Assembly (NCBI GenBank): GCA_964425255.1
Contig: CAYRMV010000058.1
Span: 1 to 19,056, forward strand
Length of the DNA: 19,056 nucleotides
Source of the DNA: CAYRMV01 sp964425255
GTDB lineage: Bacteria; Bacteroidota; Bacteroidia; Flavobacteriales_D; Crocinitomicaceae
Reading direction: 5' to 3'
The translations under genes were made by a program, and so were the position numbers. Positions within the stretch are counted from its first letter, which is position 1, and each line of letters opens with the position of its first letter. The notes under the pieces are model-generated. The model was given only the letters and a program-made list of their open reading frames with translations, made no database searches and was not told the origin of the DNA. Positions 6,360 through 13,190 of the stretch are shown piece by piece.

Positions 6360-7766
6360 TTACTCAATTTCATTCTCTGCCAGCACATAATCGTTGCTTA
6401 AATCGAGTTCCCCTTCGCTCCGTGCAACGACAGCGGAAGCCAGACAATTCCCCATCACATTCACGGATGTTCGCGCCATGTCCATCAAAGCATCAACTGC
6501 CAAAATCACACTTGCTTTTTCTGGATCTAAGCCCATGGACGCAACTGTTGTAGCCAAAATTACAAAAGAAGCACCGCGTACACCAGCCACACCTTTACTA
6601 GTTAACATCAAAACCAAACAGATGCTAATTTGCTGTCCGATCGATAAATCAGCGCCACTCATTTGTGCCACAAACACAGAAGCAAGCGATAAATAAAGCG
6701 TTGTTCCATCTAAGTTAAAACTATATCCTGTTGGAATTACAAAGGCTACAATTTTTTTCGGTACACCAAAACGTTCCATGTTTTCCAATGCTTTCGGAAG
6801 AGCAGCTTCACTACTTGCTGTGGCAAAGGCCAAAGAAACCGGTTCCGTAATTGCCATGAAAAAGCGTTTCAATGGAATTTTAAACGACAAGGCAATCGGG
6901 ATTAAAACCAATAAAACGAAGGCCAACAATGCAATGTATAGCGTTCCAACAAGTTTCATTAAATTGAATAAAATGTCTACACCAGACTTGGCGACTGTAC
7001 TTGCCAGAGCACCAAAAACCGCCAGCGGGGCGACATACATCACAATATCGGTGAACTTGAACATCACTTCGGAGAGACTTTCAGCAAAATTGAGCATCGT
7101 TTGCTTGTGTTGGGCATTTTTCACCATTCCCAAACCTACAGCAAAAATGATGGAGAAAACTACCACTTGCAAAACTTGATTTTCCGTTATCGACTTTGTG
7201 ATGTTTTCAGGGAAAATTTCCACAAAATGATCGACTTCTTTGTTTTTCTGAGCCATCAATTCAGTTGATTTTTCCTTGTCTTGTTCGCGTGCTTCCACCT
7301 TCACTCCTACTCCGGCTTGTGAAATATTAATCGCAAGTAAACCAATAAAAAGCGCCAAGGTTGTGACAATTTCGAAATACAAAATACTTTTTAAACCAAT
7401 TCTTCCCACTTGTTTGAGGTTGCTATGTCCAGCAATTCCGACAACCAACGTTCCGAAAATCAAAGGAGCCACTAAGGTTTTGATCAGTCGTAAGAATATT
7501 TTCCCAAAACGCTCTGTTTCCAATGAAAAAGCTGGGAAATCCATCCCAACTTCGACACCTAGAATCATCGAAGAAAAAATCCACAAAGAAAGTTTTTTAC
7601 GTTTAAACGAAATCAAAAATAAAAACGCCATCAATAAGTAGCGAACCACTTGAAAGGGCAAAGATCCAAATTGAGGAAGTTTGGCTTCTAAAAAGAAGAA
7701 AAGTGCAATGTTCAAAAAGGTAATTAAATACCAAAAAGGAGTAAAAATTGATTTTCCGTTTTTCAT
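6360..7766 (-). CDS. Dicarboxylate/amino acid:cation symporter (DAACS, GltP/DctA type)
   Basis: A 468-residue inner-membrane secondary transporter of the sodium/proton:dicarboxylate (SDF) family, expected to import glutamate, aspartate or C4-dicarboxylates. The HP1 motif is ASSEAALPKAL (~317-327). The TM7 motif is NLDGT at 351-355 (NMDGT in archaeal GltPh), HP2 is SKGVAGVRGASF (390-401), and TM8 is DALMDMARTSVNVMGN (425-440). Asp429, Arg432, Thr433 and Asn436 match substrate-binding positions, and Arg432 argues for acidic substrates. Asn440 stands where GltPh has a sodium-site Asp; other bacterial members have Asn too, so the coupling ion is uncertain. About 40 extra N-terminal residues add hydrophobic segments. 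A short inverted repeat lies 18 nt upstream of the start. It is the probable first gene of an operon with trkH and trkA. Confidence 0.92.
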   Translation of the reverse strand: MKNGKSIFTPFWYLITFLNIALFFFLEAKLPQFGSLPFQVVRYLLMAFLFLISFKRKKLSLWIFSSMILGVEVGMDFPAFSLETERFGKIFLRLIKTLVAPLIFGTLVVGIAGHSNLKQVGRIGLKSILYFEIVTTLALFIGLLAINISQAGVGVKVEAREQDKEKSTELMAQKNKEVDHFVEIFPENITKSITENQVLQVVVFSIIFAVGLGMVKNAQHKQTMLNFAESLSEVMFKFTDIVMYVAPLAVFGALASTVAKSGVDILFNLMKLVGTLYIALLAFVLLVLIPIALSFKIPLKRFFMAITEPVSLAFATASSEAALPKALENMERFGVPKKIVAFVIPTGYSFNLDGTTLYLSLASVFVAQMSGADLSIGQQISICLVLMLTSKGVAGVRGASFVILATTVASMGLDPEKASVILAVDALMDMARTSVNVMGNCLASAVVARSEGELDLSNDYVLAENEIE

Positions 7767-7784
7767 CTATTTGTTGTTTTTCCA

Positions 7785-7799
7785 TCCAATTTCATTGGA
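7785..7799 (-). repeat. Short inverted repeat in the symporter leader
   Basis: TCCAAT and ATTGGA form a perfect 6-bp inverted repeat with a 3-nt spacer, 18 nt before the start codon of the symporter gene. It could be an operator half-site pair or a small leader hairpin, or chance. No T-run follows, so it is not a terminator. Confidence 0.3.
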
Positions 7800-7897
7800 A
7801 AAAGGATTATTCATTTGGTTTGTTTTCTATCACAAACAAAGCCGTGAAGGTACGAAAAATAAACAAAAAAACACATTTAGCACAGAATTCACAAAGA

Positions 7898-9334
7898 TCA
7901 ACGTCCTTGGTTGTTCAAAGCCTTTCGAATGAGGAAAAAAGTCTTGTCGATCGTTTCGTATTGTCCATTCGGAATTGGTCGCAGAGCTGGCGCACTAACG
8001 ATGTAACCATACGTATCAAGCAAAACAAAATGAGAGAACGTTGCTACCTGAAAACTCTTCCAAATAGGCGAATCGGTTGCTAATTTAGCATGATCCCACG
8101 GAATGGTTTGAATTGATTCCAATTGCTTTTTAGTGTATGATTTCTCTGGATAAAACGTGATGATATTCACTTCTCCTTGGTATTTTTTATAGATTTCCTT
8201 CAACAACTCCAATTCCTTGATATTTTCCTTAATCGTTGGATCCATAAACTGAATGTAGAGGTGTTTCCCTTGATAATTGGTTAAATTTCGTTCTTCCTTT
8301 TTCTGATTTTGAAAGGCAAATTGTGGCGATTTAGAACCAGGAACCAATTCGGTTAAGCGGTAAATCAAATTTTGAGCAATCACTTTGTTTTCTGCAAACA
8401 AACCATGTTTGGAAATGCTATCCAAGACGTTTAAAATATTGGTTTGAGGTAAATCTCCTTTGTAATAATTATCCGTCAAGGTTTTGATCATAATCAACTC
8501 CCGCAATTTGACATTTTTTCCCGACAAGGTATACTCATTCGATAAAGCATTAATAATCAATGTCGGACTATTTTTCAACAAGCCCAAATACACCCGATTG
8601 TTTACCTCCATTTCCAGTCGCGGAATCAAATTTTCATAAAACGACTTGATATAATTCATGTACACCTCATTCGAATAAGCTACCGGAAATGGTTTGATAA
8701 AAAAGTCGTATTTCTCGAAGCGATTGCGATTTCCTTTGAACTGAATATCTTCCAAAGAAGCGAGAGAAAAACGCACATAAGTTTTAAAAAAATACTGGGT
8801 ATCTGCTTCATACGCTTTTTCCACATTGATTTTAAACGTGTCTAAATGCTGCACGAATTTATTTCCATCGATTCCTTTTTTGTAATAATACTCTCCCAAA
8901 AACATGTTCATCCATTTCTCAAAACTTAATATTTTGAAATTAATGTCCTGAGCATCTAAACCAATAAATGAAATTTCAACAAAGTTTCCGTTCGGATTGT
9001 ACGTGTCGTACTTGTTTTTTTCAGGAAACAAAACTTCGTAATTCCCTTTCGGTTGAACATAAATAAACCCCGTATTTTTCTTACTTCGAATCAAAAGTTT
9101 TCGTTCCGAAGGATTATAAAATTGAAATGTAAATGTACTATCAGCGCCAACTTCCGTAATCGCAACTGCTTGTTCGCGTAAACTAAAATAATCTTGTACT
9201 TCAATCAGTTCAATTTTCTCACCGACATACGCAGGCGCATAGCCATGAATACGAGCTGTTTCGGTACGTTGAGCATGCAATTGAATGATCGAAGCGATGG
9301 CAAAGAAAAATAGAATGACTTTGTTGGATAACAT
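7898..9334 (-). CDS. Exported thioredoxin-fold (TlpA-like) protein without CXXC
   Basis: A 478-residue protein of unknown role, probably periplasmic. The N-terminus LSNKVILFFFAIASIIQLHAQ is a signal peptide ending in the AQ often seen in Bacteroidota. Residues ~20-330 are a long region resembling the N-terminal part of Bacteroidota TlpA-like/DUF4369 proteins. Residues ~336-478 follow a thioredoxin-fold order: SPQFAFQNQ, a strand GKHLYIQF, a helix, a strand VNIITFYPE, then FSHFVLLDTYGYI. The redox CXXC position (after GKHLYIQF) reads MDPTIKEN, and the cis-proline before the third strand is missing, so thiol-disulfide activity is unlikely. Start: ATG 9334 begins the signal peptide and leaves a 10-nt gap to coaD; an in-frame upstream ATG at 9370 would overlap coaD and add 12 residues before it. 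Probably co-transcribed with coaD. Confidence 0.75.
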   Translation of the reverse strand: MLSNKVILFFFAIASIIQLHAQRTETARIHGYAPAYVGEKIELIEVQDYFSLREQAVAITEVGADSTFTFQFYNPSERKLLIRSKKNTGFIYVQPKGNYEVLFPEKNKYDTYNPNGNFVEISFIGLDAQDINFKILSFEKWMNMFLGEYYYKKGIDGNKFVQHLDTFKINVEKAYEADTQYFFKTYVRFSLASLEDIQFKGNRNRFEKYDFFIKPFPVAYSNEVYMNYIKSFYENLIPRLEMEVNNRVYLGLLKNSPTLIINALSNEYTLSGKNVKLRELIMIKTLTDNYYKGDLPQTNILNVLDSISKHGLFAENKVIAQNLIYRLTELVPGSKSPQFAFQNQKKEERNLTNYQGKHLYIQFMDPTIKENIKELELLKEIYKKYQGEVNIITFYPEKSYTKKQLESIQTIPWDHAKLATDSPIWKSFQVATFSHFVLLDTYGYIVSAPALRPIPNGQYETIDKTFFLIRKALNNQGR

Positions 9335-9344
9335 ATATTGGGTT

Positions 9345-9809
9345 TTATTTTGAAACGAGAATTTCTGCATTCGTTACAAAAGCATCAATCGTGCCACTGT
9401 TTTTTGCAATTTCACGAACGATGGTTGCACTAATTGGAGCAACGGCAGGATCAGTCATGAAAAAAACGGTTTCAATTCCAGATAAACTCAAATTCATTTG
9501 AGCGATGGCTTTTTCGTATTCAAAATCGTTGGTGTCGCGCAACCCACGTAAAATGTATTTCGCTTGAATTTCCTTGCAATAATCAACCGTCAACATTTGA
9601 TAGGTTTCAATCCGTACATTTTCAACAGATTGATAAATAGACTGTAAATGTTCCAATCTTTTTTCAAGGGGGAAAAAATACGTTTTACTTGAATTGATTC
9701 CAATTCCAATAACGATTTCATCAAACAAAGGAATGGCTTTCGCAATCACACTTTCATGTCCTTTCGTGAAAGGATCGAATGAACCAGGAAACAAGGCAAT
9801 CTTCTTCAT
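9345..9809 (-). CDS. coaD: Pantetheine-phosphate adenylyltransferase
   Basis: A 154-residue cytoplasmic enzyme that transfers AMP from ATP to 4'-phosphopantetheine, giving dephospho-CoA, the fourth step of coenzyme A synthesis. The nucleotidyltransferase T/HxGH motif is GSFDPFTKGH at 9-18. ILRGLRDTNDFEYEK (86-100) carries the conserved Arg pair, and PISATIVREI (125-134) is the ISSxxVRE-type ATP-binding motif. The length is typical of bacterial CoaD, a hexamer. A weak TACCTTTC box 17 nt upstream (9827-9834, minus strand) could be its promoter. The TlpA-like gene follows after 10 nt. Sites are intact and I expect it to be active. Confidence 0.96.
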   Translation of the reverse strand: MKKIALFPGSFDPFTKGHESVIAKAIPLFDEIVIGIGINSSKTYFFPLEKRLEHLQSIYQSVENVRIETYQMLTVDYCKEIQAKYILRGLRDTNDFEYEKAIAQMNLSLSGIETVFFMTDPAVAPISATIVREIAKNSGTIDAFVTNAEILVSK

Positions 9810-9826
9810 TTCATTTTGATTTTGCC

Positions 9827-9834
9827 GAAAGGTA
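9827..9834 (-). promoter_or_regulatory. Weak -7 box candidate for coaD
   Basis: On the minus strand TACCTTTC matches TAnnTTTG at all but the last base. It would start transcription about 10 nt before the coaD ATG. I see no matching upstream TTG at the right distance, so this is tentative. Confidence 0.2.
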
Positions 9835-10059
9835 GCTATTTTTTTAGGATGAAAAAGGTCGTATGCCTGAGTTCGTTTTTAATTTTTGATTCAAAAAATA
9901 GAAATATTTTGATTGAAACCATCTAAAAACAAACTTTTTCGTCTCTGATTCTCATTTTTTGTTGTTGAAAATCAATCAAATCTTATTTGTAATTAGAAAT
10001 TTACTTGCATGCATGAAGGTATTTGTTCCAAATTTTCTTTCTTTGTGAAAAGAACAAAC

Positions 10060-10770
10060 ATGTACAATTTCCGAACTAATTCCAAACGCGCCAATCAAGC
10101 AGTAATCATGTTAATGATTTTTGGGTGTTTGCAAGTTTTCACACTACTTTCCATTTACATTGATATTTCCACTTATCAATCCATCATTGATCACGGTTTA
10201 TATGCTGGTGTAGATACATTGCTCTTAGTCAAAGGTTTACTTGTTTCATTTTTGGGACTTGTATTGACCATTTTAACCGCAATCTATTTTATCCGTTGGT
10301 TTCGAAGAGCTTACTACAACCAAGAACAGATGTTTGGAACCGATATGAACTATTCGAATGCTTGGTGTGCAGGAAGTTGGTTTGTTCCTTTTTTGAATTT
10401 ATTTCGTCCTGTTCAGTTGATGAAAGAAATGTTTGAAAACGCCAATTTCAAGCTGGATAAATTAGACAAAGAAAACTACGAAAGAAGAGACAATACCTTG
10501 ATTACTATTTGGTGGACAGGTTGGATTATTGTGAGCATCTTCACCCGAGTGATTGCGCAACTATCGATCCGAGAAACAAATCTCAATGTGACGATTTTTT
10601 ATGGCTACATTTTGCTTACGATAACTCTCATACACATGGCTTTGGTTTATCCACTTATTCGAATCATTCGCAATTACCAAGAAAAAGAAGCTATTTTGAT
10701 TCAACATTTTGAAAAACAAAACGATGCGAAATTTGAAATCAATTTGAAAAATGAAATTTTAGATGCTTAA
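10060..10770 (+). CDS. DUF4328 family membrane protein
   Basis: A 236-residue inner-membrane protein of unknown function. It has hydrophobic segments at about residues 11-34 (QAVIMLMIFGCLQVFTLLSI), 52-76, 103-118, 150-172 and 182-202. The family is indicated by FIRWFRRAYYNQEQMFG, then MNYSNAWCAGSWFVPFLNLFRPVQLMKE: an aromatic-rich loop that DUF4328 proteins share as R-W-x-R-A-Y ... W-x-x-PxxNLxRP. The C-terminal tail is charged and cytoplasmic-looking. I chose ATG 10060 because it begins just before the first helix; ATG 10009 would add 17 residues (starting MHEGICSKF) and cannot be excluded. The stop codon directly abuts the ATG of the next gene, indicating translational coupling. Confidence 0.75.
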   Translation: MYNFRTNSKRANQAVIMLMIFGCLQVFTLLSIYIDISTYQSIIDHGLYAGVDTLLLVKGLLVSFLGLVLTILTAIYFIRWFRRAYYNQEQMFGTDMNYSNAWCAGSWFVPFLNLFRPVQLMKEMFENANFKLDKLDKENYERRDNTLITIWWTGWIIVSIFTRVIAQLSIRETNLNVTIFYGYILLTITLIHMALVYPLIRIIRNYQEKEAILIQHFEKQNDAKFEINLKNEILDA

Positions 10771-11484
10771 ATGACCAATTCTTTGAAAACAAATAGTTTC
10801 ATTTTATTCCTATTGTTGATTTTAAGCTCGAAAAGCAATTTAGCTCAAGAACGCATTGGATTTGAACTTAGTACAAATTCCTATCGCATGAACGGAACGG
10901 TGCATTACCAAAAAATGTACAAACCCTATTGGCTAGTATCCGTTGGAATTTTCGGTGGAGGTCATGGATTTGGTGGATTGGTCAATTCTGAAGAAAATCA
11001 AGCAAACTTGCTTCCAATTCACGTTCCATTTGGCCACATCGATCTACAAAAACAGATTGATAATTCTACCTATTTTTTGAATTCATATCGATTTATAAAA
11101 AACAATGCATTTGGGGTTCAATTTGGTTTGGGATGGTTTCATGAATTCAACGTTATTCATGGATTTCGAGCAAATATACATCTAAAAACTGGCGTTTCTC
11201 GTGCATTGGTTCGCTACACCTACCTCAATGAAAATACATTTTCAAGCAGTTTTCTCAATCAATCTTTTCAGCATTTTGGTTTTGTTGGTTTCGTGCCAGA
11301 AGTTGCACATACCATTCGGGTGGGAAATAAATGGACTTTGTATTACGGATTGAAATGTTCCTTCTTCACCACAATGGCCAAAACATGGTACAATCCACGC
11401 CACAGCAAGGAAGCTTTTTATGGCCCAGAATTGGAACTCAAAATGGGTTTGACTCGGTCGATTAGAGAGAAAAAAGTAAAATAA
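10771..11484 (+). CDS. Exported beta-rich protein, unrecognised
   Basis: A 237-residue protein with a clear signal peptide (SFILFLLLILSSKSNLAQ, cleavage near residue 25). The mature part consists of alternating hydrophobic/polar strands with many glycines and aromatic residues (WLVSVGIFGGGHGFGGLV, AFGVQFGLGWFHEF, WTLYYGLKCSFF, PELELKMGLTRS). This fits a small outer-membrane beta-barrel or another outer-membrane-associated protein. I recognise no named family. Its ATG follows the stop of the DUF4328 gene with no spacer, so the two are almost certainly one transcription unit. The downstream 92 bp contain no strong terminator that I can see. Confidence 0.7.
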   Translation: MTNSLKTNSFILFLLLILSSKSNLAQERIGFELSTNSYRMNGTVHYQKMYKPYWLVSVGIFGGGHGFGGLVNSEENQANLLPIHVPFGHIDLQKQIDNSTYFLNSYRFIKNNAFGVQFGLGWFHEFNVIHGFRANIHLKTGVSRALVRYTYLNENTFSSSFLNQSFQHFGFVGFVPEVAHTIRVGNKWTLYYGLKCSFFTTMAKTWYNPRHSKEAFYGPELELKMGLTRSIREKKVK

Positions 11485-11561
11485 ACACTTGATTATCATT
11501 GTATTTTATAAATTAACAATCTTTTAAGAGTCGGAAAAGAATAGCAAATTAAAAACTGTCA

Positions 11562-11569
11562 TACATTTG
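11562..11569 (+). promoter_or_regulatory. -7 box candidate (TACATTTG)
   Basis: TACATTTG matches the flavobacterial TAnnTTTG box exactly, but there is no good TTG about 19 nt upstream. Transcription would begin near 11575. That suits a start at ATG 11592 better than ATG 11577. Confidence 0.35.
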
Positions 11570-11591
11570 ACCCAATATGTCTAGTAATTTG

Positions 11592-11999
11592 ATGCGATTT
11601 TTGCTCCTACTCGGAGTTTTGACTTTGACTGTTTTTCAGAGTTATTCGCACAATACGATTAGTTCTCAACTAGGCAAGCAAACCGTTCTTTCCGAATCGG
11701 GAAATGAAACAGTTGAAACTTATTATTTCGTAAATCCCGAATCCAATGACTTTCATTATCGATTGGTGGGTGATGAAACAGAAGTTGAAAGTGTTTTAGA
11801 AGAAAAAACAGAAGAAGAAGATAGTGAAAATAATATCGATGTAAAAGTCAAACAACAGCTTGTTTCTTATAGCCATTATTCTTCCAAATGCTCCTGTCTT
11901 CAAGCGACTTACAAAGCCAAAAGATGGATTCCATCCCACTATTTTAAACGATTTACCAATCAAACTAGGAATATTCTTTATTCCGTTTTTCGAATCTAG
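11592..11999 (+). CDS. Small secreted protein upstream of the efflux operon, unrecognised
   Basis: A 135-residue protein with signal peptide RFLLLLGVLTLTVFQSYSH, then a polar and very acidic middle (a run EEKTEEEDSENN), and a basic C-terminus with two cysteines two residues apart (SSKCSCLQ) and an aromatic/basic end (HYFKRFTNQTRN). I know no family. The ATG at 11577 would add five residues, but ATG 11592 begins the signal peptide and sits the right distance from a TACATTTG box. A second frame, open over 11860-12060, overlaps its 3' end; I consider it a shadow. The efflux genes start 88 bp downstream on the same strand, so co-expression is possible. Confidence 0.6.
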   Translation: MRFLLLLGVLTLTVFQSYSHNTISSQLGKQTVLSESGNETVETYYFVNPESNDFHYRLVGDETEVESVLEEKTEEEDSENNIDVKVKQQLVSYSHYSSKCSCLQATYKAKRWIPSHYFKRFTNQTRNILYSVFRI

Positions 12000-12065
12000 A
12001 AAATCATTTCAATCCGTGTTAAACAACACTTCCTTAACATCCAAGGAAAAGAAAAAATGATTCTA

Positions 12066-12073
12066 CATATTTG
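12066..12073 (+). promoter_or_regulatory. Weak -7 box candidate for the efflux operon
   Basis: CATATTTG matches TAnnTTTG at seven of eight positions and lies 14 nt before the ATG of the membrane-fusion protein. No clear TTG stands at the expected distance. A 5-bp hairpin (GTGTT/AACAC) lies shortly upstream, around 12016-12029. Confidence 0.25.
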
Positions 12074-12087
12074 AAAAACAGATTACC

Positions 12088-13170
12088 ATGAAATTTACGT
12101 GGATTATTGCTGGATTTGTCGCACTGTTGCTTCAAACTAGCTGTTCAACAAAACAAACCGAAGAAAAGGAAAATATTACTTTTCTAGTTACTAACCCTTT
12201 ATTAAAAGACACGACCGTTGTCAAAGAATACGTTTCCCAAATTCATTCCTACCAACACATCGAACTTCGTGCTTTGGAAAAAGGATATCTTCAAGACATT
12301 TATGTCGATGAAGGTCAATTGGTTAAAAAAGGTCAGTTAATGTTTCGCATTATGCCTTTGATTTATGAAGCAGAAGCACAAAAAGCGAAAGCAGAAGCTG
12401 AATATGCTGAAATTGAATACCGAAACACAAAAACGCTTGCGGATAAAAACATCGTTTCTAAAAACGAATTAGCCATGGCAAAAGCCAATTTAGATAAAGC
12501 CAAAGCGGAATTACAACTCGCAAAAGTGCATCTTAGTTTCACCGAAATCCGTGCTCCTTTTGATGGAATCATGGATCGCTTTCAAGTGCGAAAAGGAAGT
12601 TTGGTGGACGAAGGTGATTTACTCACACATTTATCTGACAACAGTAAAATGTGGGTTTACTTCAATGTTCCTGAAACGGAATATTTGGAATACATGCGCC
12701 AAAAACAAATGGGAAAACAATCCAATGTTAAACTCAAAATGGCTAACAACGAACTCTTTGACCAAGAAGGAATCATTGAAACAATTGAAGCGGATTTTAA
12801 CAACGAAACAGGAAATATTGCTTTCCGTGCAACGTTTCAAAATCCGAAAAAATTATTGCGTCATGGAGAAACTGGAAACATCGAAATGTATGTACCATTC
12901 CGAAATGCGTTAATTATTCCGCAAAAAGCAACCTTCGAGATTTTAGAGAAAAAGTACGTGTTCGTTGTCGATCAAAACAATAAGGTACACCAACGCGAAG
13001 TAAAAATCCTTTCTGAAATGCCTGAATTGTTTGTCGTTGGAAGTGGAATTAAACCCAACGAAAAATTACTGATTGAAGGAATTCGCAAGGTGAAAGACGG
13101 AGATAAAATCACATTTAAATTCCTCGAACCAAATAAGGTCATTTCGAATTTAAAAATCTACGTCGAGTAA
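12088..13170 (+). CDS. RND efflux periplasmic adaptor (membrane-fusion) lipoprotein
   Basis: A 360-residue MexA/AcrA-type adaptor that links the inner-membrane RND pump to the outer-membrane channel. The signal peptide ends LLLQTSC with Cys19 as the lipid-anchor site. A biotinyl-lipoyl half-motif lies at ~58-90 (IELRALEKGYLQDIYVDEGQ, then VKKGQLMF). The alpha-hairpin spans ~93-148, rich in Ala, Lys and Glu. The second lipoyl half begins with FTEIRAPFDGIMDRFQV (151-167), and beta-barrel and membrane-proximal domains follow (e.g. HGETGNIEMYVP, LIIPQKATFEI). The length is close to MexA. It is the first gene of a three-gene efflux operon; the permease follows after 20 bp. Substrates cannot be told from the sequence. 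Confidence 0.93.
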   Translation: MKFTWIIAGFVALLLQTSCSTKQTEEKENITFLVTNPLLKDTTVVKEYVSQIHSYQHIELRALEKGYLQDIYVDEGQLVKKGQLMFRIMPLIYEAEAQKAKAEAEYAEIEYRNTKTLADKNIVSKNELAMAKANLDKAKAELQLAKVHLSFTEIRAPFDGIMDRFQVRKGSLVDEGDLLTHLSDNSKMWVYFNVPETEYLEYMRQKQMGKQSNVKLKMANNELFDQEGIIETIEADFNNETGNIAFRATFQNPKKLLRHGETGNIEMYVPFRNALIIPQKATFEILEKKYVFVVDQNNKVHQREVKILSEMPELFVVGSGIKPNEKLLIEGIRKVKDGDKITFKFLEPNKVISNLKIYVE

Positions 13171-13190
13171 TCCACCAAACAACAAAATGT

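Noticed and set aside
6444..6446. Asn440 of the symporter as a lost catalytic residue
   Set aside because: GltPh has Asp here, but Asn occurs in other bacterial members, so it more likely reflects different ion coupling than inactivation.
6394..7179. Open plus-strand frames antisense to the symporter
   Set aside because: They are shadows of a well-conserved transporter gene; their products have no motif or initiation context.
9810..10059. Possible regulatory RNA between coaD and the DUF4328 gene
   Set aside because: The divergent intergenic region is AT-rich with no stable hairpin or known riboswitch pattern that I could see.
11860..12060. 66-codon plus-strand frame as a separate gene
   Set aside because: It overlaps most of the 3' end of the small secreted protein gene and has no good start site. 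Kept only as a possible frameshift alternative in the findings.
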